64,000 nucleotides of DNA from Desulfovibrionaceae bacterium (GTDB lineage: Bacteria; Desulfobacterota; Desulfovibrionia; Desulfovibrionales; Desulfovibrionaceae): positions 1 through 64,000 of the forward strand of contig JAFGBU010000040.1 in assembly GCA_016932995.1 (NCBI GenBank), in the 5' to 3' direction. The stretch's first letter is position 1. Each line of letters opens with the position of its first letter. The notes under the pieces are model-generated. The model searched no databases, was not told the origin of the DNA, and was given only the letters and a program-made list of their open reading frames with translations. Below, in pieces: positions 17,041 to 25,607 of this stretch. The translations under genes and the position numbers were made by a program.

Positions 17041-19107
17041 ATGCTCGGACACAGCGTTCCGGTGCTCTGCTACCACAATATGAACGAGACCGACGGCCTG
17101 AGCCCCGGGCTGTTCGAGGAGCACCTGGAGGCCATCCTCGAGGCCGGGTACCGGACCGTTTCAGCAAACCGGCTCCTGGAGCACGTCCAGGGCGGCCGAC
17201 GGCTCAGGGGCCGCTGCCTGGTCCTGACCTTTGACGACTGCCACCTGTCCAACTGGCTGTTCGCGGCCCCGGCCCTGGCCAAACGGGACATGACCGGGAC
17301 CTTCTTCGCGGTCACGGACTTCATCGGCCAGGGCCAAAAGAGGACCCCGGACAGCGCCCCGGCCGAGACCTCCCTGCCCGAGGCCTTCAGGGCCGCGCTC
17401 AGGGACCGGGACTACTCCGGGTTCATGAACCGGGCCGAGCTCGAGGCCCTGGTCCGGGACCTGGGCATGGAGGTCTTTGCCCACGGGGCCAGGCACCAGG
17501 GCTGCTTCAGGAGCCTGCGCCAGGAGGGCGTCTTCGACTCCCGGGCCCACTGGAGCCTGCTCGGCATCTACCCGGAGCAGGACCCGGCCCTTCCGGCCTT
17601 TGAGATCGGCAGCGCTTACGCCTACAACGGGTTCTGGCCGTACCGCGACGCCAAGGGCCTGGGCTTCCGCCTGCGCAGCGACGCCCAGCGCCTGGAGTTC
17701 TGCGCCCGGGACATGGCCCGCAGCCTGGAGCGCATCCGCGCGATCAACAACGCCGGGGCCCAGCTGTTCTGCTGGCCCTGGGGCCAGTTCGACGCCCTGT
17801 CGCAGACGGCCCTCAGGGAGGCCGGGTTCCAGGCCGCGTTCACCCTGGAGCGCTGGCCCAACCGGCCCGGGGGCGACCCCTTCAGGCTCTCGCGCCTCGG
17901 GGTGGCCAAGACCAAGTCCGCGTCCTGGCTGGCCTCCAGGCTCAGGCGCTACTCCAGCGACCTGGGCTCCAGGGTGTTCTTCAAGCTGTTCCGCAAAAAG
18001 CCCGAGACCAGGCGCGTGCTCTACGCCACGGACTCGATCAAGCTCTCGGGCGGCGGCCGCCAGATGGTCAACAACGCCCAGGCCATGATCGAGGCCGGGG
18101 TCGAGGTCCTGGCCGCCCTGCCCGCGGACTCGGCCATAAAACCGGCCCTGGAGGAGGCGGGCGCAAGGATCAAGGCCTTTGACGGATTTGCGGACTGCCT
18201 GAGGGCGGCGCGCTTTTTCAAGGACCTGGCCCGAACCGAGAACCTGGACGTGGTCCACACCTTCCACAGCAGGGCCTACAAGGGCGCGGCCCTGGCCAGG
18301 CTCATGGGCGCGCGCTTCAGGCTGTTCATAAACCGGGGCGTGGTCTTCAAGCCCAACCTCTTGATCTGGCTCTGGTCCCTGCCCGCAAAGGGCGTTATCT
18401 GCAACTCCATGGCCTGCGCCCGGGTGCTGCGAAGGCGCCTGGTGCGGGCCAAAAAGCTCAACGTGGTCTACAACTCCTTTGCCCCGGACCTGCCCGAGCC
18501 CGCGGGCCAGAGGAAAAAGCGCGGCCTGAGGGTCGTCTACGTGGGCAACGAGGGCCGGGCCAAGGGCTTTGATCTCTTCCTTTACGCGGCCGCGGCCTTC
18601 TGCCGGGGCGGCCCGGCCAAGGACGTGGAGTTCGCGGCCGTGGGCGTGACCGACAAACAGGCCTTCCAGGGCCTGGTCCCGGACCGGGTCATGGACCGGG
18701 TGGCCTTCCCCGGGCTCCTGGACCAGGCCGGGGTCATGCGCGAGCTTTCGGCCGCGGACATCCTGGTCATCCCCTCCAGGCAGGAGAGCCTGCCCAACGT
18801 GCTCCTGGAGGCCTTTGCCGCCGGGCTGCCCGTGGTCGCCAGCCGGGCCGGCGGCATCCCCGAGCTGGTCGGGCACAACAAGAACGGCCTGCTCTGCCCG
18901 GTCGGGGACGTCCAGTGCCTGGCGGACATGATCCGCCTGCTGGCCGAGGACCCCGCGGCCCGCTCGCGCATGGGGGCCGAGGCCAGGCGGCTGCTCGAGA
19001 CCAGGCTGACCAACAGGGCCAAGGGCCTGGACCTGCTGCGCGTCTACTCCGGCCAGCAGGTCCAGGGGCCCCTCAATCCCGGACCGGACCAGGGGGGCCG
19101 GAGGTGA
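17041..19107 (+). CDS. Fusion of polysaccharide deacetylase and GT4 glycosyltransferase
   Basis: 688 aa. The N-terminal ~290 residues are a NodB-like deacetylase: PVLCYHNMNE at the start, LVLTFDDCH near 60-68 with the metal-binding Asp pair, and a late CWPWGQFD segment. The C-terminal ~360 residues are a GT-B family 4 enzyme: SIKLSGGGRQMVNNAQAM near 335, VVYVGNEGRAKGFDLFL, and the donor-site motif SRQESLPNVLLEAFAAGLPVVAS with a trailing GGIPELV. Fusion of the two activities in one chain is uncommon and suggests concerted deacetylation and sugar transfer on one surface polymer. The stop overlaps the GTG start of the next gene by GTGA. Confidence 0.86.
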   Translation: MLGHSVPVLCYHNMNETDGLSPGLFEEHLEAILEAGYRTVSANRLLEHVQGGRRLRGRCLVLTFDDCHLSNWLFAAPALAKRDMTGTFFAVTDFIGQGQKRTPDSAPAETSLPEAFRAALRDRDYSGFMNRAELEALVRDLGMEVFAHGARHQGCFRSLRQEGVFDSRAHWSLLGIYPEQDPALPAFEIGSAYAYNGFWPYRDAKGLGFRLRSDAQRLEFCARDMARSLERIRAINNAGAQLFCWPWGQFDALSQTALREAGFQAAFTLERWPNRPGGDPFRLSRLGVAKTKSASWLASRLRRYSSDLGSRVFFKLFRKKPETRRVLYATDSIKLSGGGRQMVNNAQAMIEAGVEVLAALPADSAIKPALEEAGARIKAFDGFADCLRAARFFKDLARTENLDVVHTFHSRAYKGAALARLMGARFRLFINRGVVFKPNLLIWLWSLPAKGVICNSMACARVLRRRLVRAKKLNVVYNSFAPDLPEPAGQRKKRGLRVVYVGNEGRAKGFDLFLYAAAAFCRGGPAKDVEFAAVGVTDKQAFQGLVPDRVMDRVAFPGLLDQAGVMRELSAADILVIPSRQESLPNVLLEAFAAGLPVVASRAGGIPELVGHNKNGLLCPVGDVQCLADMIRLLAEDPAARSRMGAEARRLLETRLTNRAKGLDLLRVYSGQQVQGPLNPGPDQGGRR

Positions 19108-20816
19108 GCGGCCGGGGAAGGTTTCTGAGCGCCTCCTGGGCGGCCCTGCCCGAGGCCCTCAAGGCCAGGCTGCTCCTCGGCTCGACCGGCAGGCTGCACC
19201 TGCCCGAGGCCGCGGCCGCGGCCGCCGGGTCCCGGCCCAGGACAGCGGCCGCGGACCCGGTGGACCAAACCTGCGCCGACATCCTGCTCTGGACCCTGGG
19301 CGAGTCCCCCCTGGACGGGAACCTGGCCCGGGACATCCTGGACCTGCCCCGCCTAAGGCCCTTTTTCCCGGCCCGGGCCGCAGAGGCCCTAGAGCACCTG
19401 GCCCGAAACTGGAACCGGCCGGGCAACCTGGCCTACTACCAGCGCCTGGCCGAGCTCCGGGACCTGTCCAGGATGCGGGCCTATCTGGAGAGCCAGGTCA
19501 AGAAGTCCCCGGGCTCGCTGTTCTGGCGGCACCAGGTGCTGATCGTCGGGCTGTTCGAAAACGACTTCCAGTGGCTGGAGTCCAACCTGGACCTGGGCGG
19601 CCTTGGCCTGCCCCAGGGCCTGGCCGCGGCCCAGGCCTGCCAGCTGGCCCAGGCCAAGGGCGACCCGGGCCGGGCCCTTGACCTGGCCCAGGACCCGGCC
19701 CGGGACCTGGAGCAGACCTTCGGGCCCGGGTTCGCGGCCGCGAGGCGCGGCCTGATCCTTTTGGCCGCAGGCGAACGCGGCCCGGCCGCAGGGGAGCTTG
19801 CGCAGGCCCTTGGCCACTGCCCCTGGCAGACCAGCCTGGCCCTGGTCCTGCACGACCTGGCCCAGGGCCTGGACCAGGAGCGGGCGGATCTGCCCGGCCA
19901 AGTCGCGGCGCTCCTCTACTCCTGGAACAAGTGCCGGGACCTGGACGCGGCCCTGGACAGCGTCCGGCGCTCGGACCCGGGCCCGGCCCGCCTGTTCGTC
20001 CTGGACAACGGTTCGAGCGACCAGACCGCCGAGGTCATCAAGCGCTGGCGGGACAGGTTCGGCCGGGACAGGTTCGAGGCCCTGAGCCTGCCGGTGAACA
20101 TCGGCGCGCCAGCGGCCAGGAACTGGCTCATGAGTCTTCCCGGGGTGCGCGAGTGCGAGTTCGCCGCCTACCTGGACGACGACGCCGAACCGCCCGCGGA
20201 CTGGCTGGGCCGCCTCGGGTCCGCGGTCAGGCGCTATCCCCAAGCCGGGGTCTGGGGCTGCAGGGTGGTGGATCATTCGAGCCCCTACCTGGCCCAGTCC
20301 ACGGACCTCCATTTGAGCGCGCCGCCGGACACGGCCGGGCCGGACATGGACCTGTCCAGCCTGACGCCCAACCCGTTCACGGTCACCGACCTCCAGAACC
20401 AGACCCTGGACCTCGGCCTGTTCAACTACCTGAGGCCCTGCGCCTCGGTCACCGGCTGCTGCCACCTGTTCCGGACCGCGGACCTGGCCGGGTCCGGCGG
20501 CTTTTCCCTGCGCCTGTCCCCGTCGCAGTTCGACGACCTGGAGCTCGACCTGCGGCTGGCCGCGTCCGGCAGGTTCGCGGTCTTCCAGGGGCACCTGGCC
20601 GTGCGCCACAAAAAGCGCAGCGGCCTGGCCTGCCACGTGTCCAGGGCCGAGATGGCCAACGCCCTGGGCAACAAGTACAAGCTCCAGGCCATGCACCCCA
20701 AGGCCGAGGTCCGGGCCGTGATCCGGGCCGAGCAAAAACTCCTTGCGGCCGACCTGGGGGCCAAGATGTCCTGGATCGAGGACAACCTCGATTGCGGTCC
20801 CGGGAATTCATGTTGA
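19104..20816 (+). CDS. GT2-family glycosyltransferase with helical N-terminal half
   Basis: 570 aa from GTG 19104, overlapping the preceding stop. The first ~270 residues are Ala/Leu-rich helical sequence resembling TPR-like repeats. The GT-A domain follows: VAALLYSWNKCRDLDAALDSV near 270, then LFVLDNGSSDQTAEVIKRW and the DXD-type YLDDDAEPP near 355. The acceptor is unknown. Placement after the deacetylase-GT4 fusion points to the same glycan pathway. Confidence 0.84.
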   Translation: MSGRGRFLSASWAALPEALKARLLLGSTGRLHLPEAAAAAAGSRPRTAAADPVDQTCADILLWTLGESPLDGNLARDILDLPRLRPFFPARAAEALEHLARNWNRPGNLAYYQRLAELRDLSRMRAYLESQVKKSPGSLFWRHQVLIVGLFENDFQWLESNLDLGGLGLPQGLAAAQACQLAQAKGDPGRALDLAQDPARDLEQTFGPGFAAARRGLILLAAGERGPAAGELAQALGHCPWQTSLALVLHDLAQGLDQERADLPGQVAALLYSWNKCRDLDAALDSVRRSDPGPARLFVLDNGSSDQTAEVIKRWRDRFGRDRFEALSLPVNIGAPAARNWLMSLPGVRECEFAAYLDDDAEPPADWLGRLGSAVRRYPQAGVWGCRVVDHSSPYLAQSTDLHLSAPPDTAGPDMDLSSLTPNPFTVTDLQNQTLDLGLFNYLRPCASVTGCCHLFRTADLAGSGGFSLRLSPSQFDDLELDLRLAASGRFAVFQGHLAVRHKKRSGLACHVSRAEMANALGNKYKLQAMHPKAEVRAVIRAEQKLLAADLGAKMSWIEDNLDCGPGNSC

Positions 20817-20884
20817 GCTTTGGCCGGAAAACAGGCAAGTCTGGATCACGATCCGGCCAGGGGAACCAGGGGCAGGAAATTTTG

Positions 20885-21652
20885 ATGCGCCAGAACGACG
20901 CCACCGAGGCCTTTCTCAAGAGCCTGCCGGAGCTGAAGAACGGACAAACCTTCAGGTTCGGGTGCGGCCCGGGCGTGTCCTGCTTCAACGCCTGCTGCGG
21001 GGACCTGAACCTGTCCCTGACGCCCTACGACGTGCTCAGGCTCAGGCGGGCCCTGGCCATGAACAGCGCGGACCTCGTGCACGGGTTCACCCAGGTGAGC
21101 ACCGAGCGGGTGACCGGGTTCCCCTTCGTGCACCTGCGCATGCTGGACAACGCCAAGCGCAGCTGCCCCTTTGTCCGGCCCGAGGGCTGCTCGGTGTACC
21201 AGGACCGGCCCGGGGCCTGCCGGACCTATCCCCTGGGCCGGGCCTCCAAGGCCGGGCCGTTCGGCTCGCTGGAGGAGCGCTTCTTCATCGTCCGGGAGGC
21301 CCACTGCCGGGGCTTTGAGCAGGGCAGGGAGTGGACCAGCGGGACCTGGCTCAAGGACCAGGGCCTCAAGGAGTACTCGGAGTCCAACGACCGGTTCATC
21401 AAGCTCGTGTCCAGGTGGAAGACCAAGAAGAGGCCCCTGGACGCCAAGCAGGCGAACATGGTCTTTCTGGCCCTGTACCAGGCCGACGACTTCCAGCGCT
21501 TCATCCGGGACATGGGCCTGTTCAAGCGCCTGATCCTGTCCGCGGAGCGCCAGAGGCTGATCCTGGACCAGGAGGAGGCCTGTCTGGAGTTCGCCTTTGA
21601 CTGGCTGGAGCTGGTCCTCTCGGGCCAGTCGGAAAAACTCGCCCACCTGTAG
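20885..21652 (+). CDS. YkgJ-family cysteine-cluster protein
   Basis: 255 aa; ATG 20885 follows AGGAA. The N-terminal half carries the YkgJ/CxxxCxxCC-type metal cluster: [15 protein letters not shown] near residues 28-42, then [27 protein letters not shown] near 98-124 and a later Cys in EAHCRGF. Members are predicted zinc- or iron-chelating proteins and their reaction is not established. The gene lies between GT2 and hldE-C genes with short gaps, so it is co-transcribed with them, but I see no direct link to glycan synthesis. Confidence 0.82.
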   Translation: MRQNDATEAFLKSLPELKNGQTFRFGCGPGVSCFNACCGDLNLSLTPYDVLRLRRALAMNSADLVHGFTQVSTERVTGFPFVHLRMLDNAKRSCPFVRPEGCSVYQDRPGACRTYPLGRASKAGPFGSLEERFFIVREAHCRGFEQGREWTSGTWLKDQGLKEYSESNDRFIKLVSRWKTKKRPLDAKQANMVFLALYQADDFQRFIRDMGLFKRLILSAERQRLILDQEEACLEFAFDWLELVLSGQSEKLAHL

Positions 21653-21656
21653 GCCT

Positions 21657-22187
21657 ATGGACAAGGCGCTAAAGAGCCGCAAGATCGTCGGGATCGAGGA
21701 GTTCCTGGAGCTGAAAAAGGGCCTTGGCCCGGGCTTCAGGCTGGTGTTCACCAACGGCTGCTTCGACATCCTGCACGCCGGGCACGTGGACCTGCTGCGC
21801 CGGGCCAGGGCCTTGGGCGACGGCCTGGCGGTCGGCCTGAACAGCGACGCCTCGGTCCGGGCGATCAAGGGCCAAGGCCGGCCCCTGGTGCCCGAGGCCG
21901 AGCGGGCCTTTGTGCTCGCCGGGCTGGAGAGCGTGGACTACGTGATCCTCTTTGACCAGGACACGCCCCTGGAGCTCATCCGCGCCCTGGGCCCGGACGT
22001 GCTGGTCAAGGGCGGGGACTGGCCCAGGCAGGGCATCATAGGCTGCGACCTGGTCGAGGCCAGGGGGGGCCGGGTCCTTAGCCTGCCGCTCCTGCCCGGG
22101 CCCTCGACCACGGACATCCTGCGCCGGGTGCTCGCGGCCGGGCCAGGGGTCCTGGACCTGCCCGGGCAACAGGGCCAGGAAAAATAA
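21657..22187 (+). CDS. rfaE2: D-glycero-beta-D-manno-heptose 1-phosphate adenylyltransferase
   Basis: 176 aa. It corresponds to the C-terminal domain of bifunctional HldE. The cytidylyltransferase-fold motif [17 protein letters not shown] is near residues 30-46, and LVKGGDW is near 115-121. It forms ADP-heptose precursors for LPS core, which fits the heptosyltransferase-like gene at 3104. No kinase domain is attached, so a separate heptose-7-phosphate kinase should exist elsewhere. It ends the glycan operon, and the following 275 bp are AT-rich with no gene. Confidence 0.92.
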   Translation: MDKALKSRKIVGIEEFLELKKGLGPGFRLVFTNGCFDILHAGHVDLLRRARALGDGLAVGLNSDASVRAIKGQGRPLVPEAERAFVLAGLESVDYVILFDQDTPLELIRALGPDVLVKGGDWPRQGIIGCDLVEARGGRVLSLPLLPGPSTTDILRRVLAAGPGVLDLPGQQGQEK

Positions 22188-22411
22188 CCTGCCAGGTCCG
22201 AAAAGCAAGACTCCGTCTAGCTAAAAAAGCTAACTAATACATATAGTTATCCATATAAAAATATCCCCGGAGCCTGTATGGGCTGGCAACATCACTTGCT
22301 GCCAAAAAAATAAAAGTGTGGCCCCCAAGATACCTAGCTGAAATTACTAAGTATTTTATCCACAAAGACTACCCGCCTCGCGCAATCCCCAAAAAAATTT
22401 GGGCCTAGCCC

Positions 22412-22440
22412 TTGACTTGTAACGGCAGCAGGACTATTTT
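22412..22440 (+). promoter_or_regulatory. Sigma-70-type promoter of the 173-aa orphan gene
   Basis: TTGACT, 17 bp spacer, TATTTT. It lies 22 bp before the ATG at 22463. The rest of the 22188-22462 gap is AT-rich and shows only small dyads. Confidence 0.65.
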
Positions 22441-22462
22441 TGCCCCAACAAGCGAGGGTTCG

Positions 22463-22984
22463 ATGACCGATCAAAAAATCCAGGCTTTGCGGGATGCGGT
22501 TGAAAAAAAATACCTTTCGCTACTAGCAGACCTGAAGAACAAAAAACTCGAAATCGAAGCTTGGCGTACAAAAAAGATAGCCTGGCTGGATATTTTTTCC
22601 GCTACGAAAAGTCCTGAAGAATGGTTGCGCGATTCACCGATTGTTGTAGCTACTTCGTTCGAAAAACCTGACGAAACTTCTTCTGAAACAGCGCCTGTTG
22701 TGAAAGTTCGTCAGCCCGTTGAACCCAAAATCAATCAGGCCCGCGTCGTTCGTGATGCCGTAGAAAAAATCTCCGGCGAAATAAGCAACGAGGCCGTCCG
22801 TGCATGGCTCAAAGCCAACCGCCCAGATATCGCGGACAAAATCAAGCCGCAATCTATTCGGGCGTCGTTAGTGCGCCTAGAGCAGGCTGGGAAGTTGGAA
22901 CAGATCAGATTGGACGGGCAAATGAAGATTTTTAAAAAAGTTGACAGGCCACAGAAAGGCGCCTTGGAGCTGGGCCTGAAATAA
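22463..22984 (+). CDS. Low-GC orphan protein, coiled coil plus possible winged helix
   Basis: 173 aa from ATG 22463, with GAGGG upstream. I do not recognise a family. Residues 1-50 are charged and helical (DAVEKKYLSLLADLKNKKLE), probably a coiled coil. Residues ~95-165 (ARVVRDAVEKISGEISNEAVRAWL, then SIRASLVRLEQAGKLEQI) look like a winged-helix DNA-binding fold. Codon use is clearly less GC-rich than in neighbours, with many A/T third positions and AAA runs. Together with the two flanking tRNAs this suggests horizontal acquisition. A regulator of a lost or small mobile element is one possibility. Confidence 0.68.
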   Translation: MTDQKIQALRDAVEKKYLSLLADLKNKKLEIEAWRTKKIAWLDIFSATKSPEEWLRDSPIVVATSFEKPDETSSETAPVVKVRQPVEPKINQARVVRDAVEKISGEISNEAVRAWLKANRPDIADKIKPQSIRASLVRLEQAGKLEQIRLDGQMKIFKKVDRPQKGALELGLK

Positions 22985-23098
22985 TTATCGCGGACATGTT
23001 AGGAAGTGGGGGGGTATAAGGTCCCCAGAAAACAAGCACTACGAGTTGTCAAATCACAAAAGATGGTGGCAAGCGAAGCTAATGGCAATCAAAAAAAT

Positions 23099-23139
23099 AA
23101 AGGGAAGCGGAAGAACCTGGCGGGCCCTCGCTTCCCTTT
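23099..23139 (+). repeat. Long-stem hairpin upstream of the unusual tRNA
   Basis: AAAGGGAAGCG (23099-23109) pairs perfectly with CGCTTCCCTTT (23129-23139) around a 19-nt loop. A second small stem CCCGC/GCGGG followed by TTT lies at 23142-23158, immediately before the tRNA. Together they could end transcription from the 173-aa gene or form the tRNA leader. Confidence 0.5.
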
Positions 23140-23164
23140 ACCCCGCGGCTGCGGGTTTACACGT

Positions 23165-23253
23165 GCCGGTGTGGCGAAACTGGCAAACGCACTAGGTTTG
23201 CAACCTAGCTTGGGTACCACCAACTGCGGGTTCGAGTCCCGCCACCGGCACCA
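23165..23253 (+). tRNA. Class II tRNA with leucine-type body and anticodon UGC (Ala codons)
   Basis: 89 nt including encoded CCA. The acceptor GCCGGTG/CACCGGC pairs fully, and the discriminator is A73. The D-arm GTGGCGAAACTGGCAAACGC is the leucine pattern. The anticodon stem CTAGG/CCTAG encloses loop TTTGCAA, so the anticodon is TGC at 23199-23201. A long variable arm (CTTGGGTACCACCAACT) separates it from the T-arm GCGGG-TTCGAGT-CCCGC. The 3:70 pair is C-G, so the G3·U70 identity element for alanyl-tRNA synthetase is absent. By known identity rules it should be charged with leucine. A pseudo-tRNA is the main alternative, but every stem is intact. Confidence 0.9.
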
Positions 23254-23497
23254 TGATAATTAACTACATCCAGAATTAATGTCAACTAGCCAAGCCTGAT
23301 GTGCTGACAACTTCATAGTCTAAACATGTTGGCCACAATGTGTCACTAATTTGCATTCTGCAATTTAGTTGTATCGCTGGCCTAAATTCTAACCGTTAGG
23401 GCTACATTCGAAAAAGTAGGGTTAAAAACTTCTTGCCTAATTAATCGCCTTACTTTTCCCTAACCAACTAAAAAACCGAAAGCCAGAAAAACACCTC

Positions 23498-23526
23498 TTG
23501 ACAGCCCCGCTCCGCTGGCGTATTAA
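23498..23526 (+). promoter_or_regulatory. Promoter of tRNA (CAU)
   Basis: Consensus -35 TTGACA, exact 17-bp spacer, -10 TATTAA, ending 19 bp before the tRNA. The gap 23254-23497 otherwise holds only AT-rich DNA with an imperfect dyad at 23346-23368. Confidence 0.85.
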
Positions 23527-23545
23527 ATCCTGCTCACATGGGCCC

Positions 23546-23621
23546 GGGCCAATAGCTCAGTTGGCAGAGCCCCCGGCTCATAACCGGATGGTCCCAGGTT
23601 CGAGTCCTGGTTGGCCCACCA
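23546..23621 (+). tRNA. tRNA with anticodon CAU (elongator Met or Ile2)
   Basis: 76 nt including CCA. The acceptor GGGCCAA/TTGGCCC, D-arm GCTC/GAGC and T-arm CCAGG-TTCGAGT-CCTGG are perfect. The anticodon loop is CTCATAA with CAT at 23579-23581. The top pair of the anticodon stem (27-43) is a C·A mismatch. It lacks the initiator C1·A72 mismatch, so it is not tRNA-fMet. Whether C34 is lysidine-modified to read AUA (Ile2) or left as Met cannot be decided by eye. Confidence 0.9.
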
Positions 23622-23698
23622 AGACCAAAAATTGTTCAGGACGCGCGGATGGCAGAGCCCAAATTCAATCGCCATACTTTCCTCAAGGAGGAAAACGA

Positions 23699-23736
23699 GG
23701 ATGCTCCCCGGGGGAAACCCTTAGGGAGCATCTCCA
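23699..23736 (+). terminator. Hairpin between tRNA(CAU) and the NIF3 gene
   Basis: GATGCTCCC pairs with GGGAGCATC around a 15-nt loop, followed by TCCATTTT. It can end the tRNA transcript. A Shine-Dalgarno (AAGGAGG) and a 7-codon ORF starting at ATG 23701 (MLPGGNP) overlap the stem, so a leader function is also possible. Confidence 0.45.
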
Positions 23737-23746
23737 TTTTCAGGCC

Positions 23747-24763
23747 GTGGACACAACCGAACTGAAGAGCCTGCTCAACTCCCTGGCCCCCCTGGAGTAC
23801 GCCTGCGCCTGGGACAACTGCGGGGTCCAGGTCGCGGGGCGAAAGACCAAGGTCCGCAAGATCGCGGTCTGCCTGGAGCCCGCGCCCGAGGCCCTGGCCC
23901 GCTGCCTGGACTGGGGAGCGGAGTTCATCGTCAGCCACCACCCCCTGTACCTCGCGCCCAAGGCCCCGGACAAAAACGGCCCGTACCTCGAGGCCCTGGG
24001 CCTGCTCCTGCCCGCCGGGGCCTGGCTCTACGCGGCCCACACCTGCCTGGACTGCCGGCCGGACGGCCCGGCCCAGTGGCTGGGCCGGGAGCTCGGGCTG
24101 ATCGACTGCGCCCCCCTGGAGGTCACGGCCGAGTTCGGGGCCCTGGAGGCCTTTTTCGTGGCCCAAGAACCGGTGCAGAAAAACGCCGCCGAGGCCTGGG
24201 CCGACTCCGGAGGCGTGTACAGCGTCTCCCAGAACGCCCAAGCCGAGGTCCGGCTGATCTGCGAGGCCGGGCGCTGGCCCGAATTGGCCCGGCGCATCGA
24301 GGCCGAGCTCGGCGAGCGGCCCCTGTTCCACGTCCGCAGGCTGGCCGAGCCCAGCCTCAAGGTCGGCCTCGGCCACTGCGGCCGCCTGCCCCGGGCACTC
24401 GGCCCGGACGCCTTTCTCAAGGCGCTCGGCCGGCTCCTGGCCGGGACCCGGCCGGTCCTGTGCGGACCAGAGCCCAAGAAGATCGAGGTCGTGGCCGTGT
24501 GCCCGGGCTCGGGCTCCTCGCTCATCGGCGCGGCCGCCGCGGCCGGGGCCGACGTCCTGGTCACCGGGGACGTCAAGTACCACGCCGCGGTAGAGGCCGG
24601 GATACTGGTCCTGGACGTGGGCCACTTCGCCCTGGAGGAACGCATGATGGAGATATTCGCCCAGGAGCTGGACCGTGGGGCAACAGGCGCAAAGGTCCGA
24701 TTTTTCCCGGGCCAGGACCCGTTCAGGTCCGCTCCGGACACCGGGGCCGAGCCCCGTGGTTGA
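23747..24763 (+). CDS. NIF3-like dinuclear metal protein
   Basis: 338 aa from GTG 23747, chosen because homology starts immediately (TTELKSLLNSLAPLEYA) and earlier codons run into the tRNA. NIF3/YbgI metal-binding residues are visible: WDNCGVQV near 22, FIVSHHPLY near 60 with the His pair, and C-terminal DVLVTGDVKYHAAVEAG followed by DVGHFALE with the Glu. Family members bind two metals and have been linked to GTP cyclohydrolase-like or tetrapyrrole-related roles, but no activity is settled. It is followed 66 bp later by the zinc-ribbon gene, a pairing common in bacteria. Confidence 0.9.
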   Translation: MDTTELKSLLNSLAPLEYACAWDNCGVQVAGRKTKVRKIAVCLEPAPEALARCLDWGAEFIVSHHPLYLAPKAPDKNGPYLEALGLLLPAGAWLYAAHTCLDCRPDGPAQWLGRELGLIDCAPLEVTAEFGALEAFFVAQEPVQKNAAEAWADSGGVYSVSQNAQAEVRLICEAGRWPELARRIEAELGERPLFHVRRLAEPSLKVGLGHCGRLPRALGPDAFLKALGRLLAGTRPVLCGPEPKKIEVVAVCPGSGSSLIGAAAAAGADVLVTGDVKYHAAVEAGILVLDVGHFALEERMMEIFAQELDRGATGAKVRFFPGQDPFRSAPDTGAEPRG

Positions 24764-24829
24764 GAAATACGCGGCCGACCCGAAGGCCGGGCGCAGGCCC
24801 GGCCGACGGCCCTAAAAAAGGTGGGTTAA

Positions 24830-25561
24830 ATGTATCAGGAACAGATCGAAAAGTTGGTTATCCTACAGTCCGTGGACGACGAGATCATCCTCTTGGAAAA
24901 GGAGATCGAGGACGCGCCCAGGGAGTTGGCCGAGATGGAGGGCCGCCTGGCCGAGCACCGCGCAAGGCAGGCCCAGATAGCCGAGAAGACCGACCTGCTC
25001 GCGGAGCAGCTCAAGAGGCTGGAGCACGAGATCGAGGAGGACGCCAACAAGATCAAAAAGAGCAAGAACAAGCTCATGCTCGTGGGCAACACCAAGGAAT
25101 ACCACGCCATGATGCGCGAGATGGACAACCTGGAAAAGGTCAACCGCATGCGCGAGGAGGAAAAGGTCGCGGTGCTGGAGGAGCTCGGCCGCCAGGAGGA
25201 GTCCGGCAAGGAGATCAAGGACCAGATGTCCGCGGTGGAAGAGGAGCACGAGACCAAGAGGTCGACACTGGAGGCGCGCCTGAACAAGGCCAAGAAGCGC
25301 CTGGCCGCCCTGGCCAAGAAGCGGGCCGAGGCCTGCAAGGTCGTTCCCAAGCCGATCATGGGCCGCTACGACTTCATCCGCTCCAGGATGGAGAACCCGG
25401 TCATCGTGCCGGTGACCGAGGGGGTCTGCGCCGGGTGCCACATCATGATCCCGCCCCAGGTGTTCAACGAGCTCCAGAAGGGCAAGCAGATCATGGCCTG
25501 CCCCAATTGCCAGCGGCTCATCTACTGGGTGGAGCACACCCCGGCAAAGGAGGCCCGCTGA
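24830..25561 (+). CDS. C4-type zinc-ribbon protein with long coiled coil
   Basis: 243 aa. Residues ~5-170 are almost continuous heptad-type Glu/Lys/Leu helix. The C-terminus has a zinc ribbon with CAGCHIMIPP near 203 and CPNCQRLIYW near 224, as in the CdsZ/zf-RING_7 family, which is usually encoded beside NIF3. Some members affect ribosome or RNA functions; no function is assumed here. The next feature is the RNase P RNA gene with its own promoter. Confidence 0.9.
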   Translation: MYQEQIEKLVILQSVDDEIILLEKEIEDAPRELAEMEGRLAEHRARQAQIAEKTDLLAEQLKRLEHEIEEDANKIKKSKNKLMLVGNTKEYHAMMREMDNLEKVNRMREEEKVAVLEELGRQEESGKEIKDQMSAVEEEHETKRSTLEARLNKAKKRLAALAKKRAEACKVVPKPIMGRYDFIRSRMENPVIVPVTEGVCAGCHIMIPPQVFNELQKGKQIMACPNCQRLIYWVEHTPAKEAR

Positions 25562-25571
25562 GCGCGGCCCA

Positions 25572-25600
25572 TTGACATTTGGCCCGACAGGACTTCTTAT
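25572..25600 (+). promoter_or_regulatory. Promoter of rnpB
   Basis: TTGACA, 17-bp spacer, TCTTAT, ending 7 bp before the first paired base of the RNase P RNA. Confidence 0.8.
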
Positions 25601-25607
25601 TGATTAC

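Noticed and set aside
23498-23746. Upstream extension of the NIF3 reading frame
   Set aside because: It would translate through the promoter and tRNA(CAU); homology begins only at the GTG at 23747.
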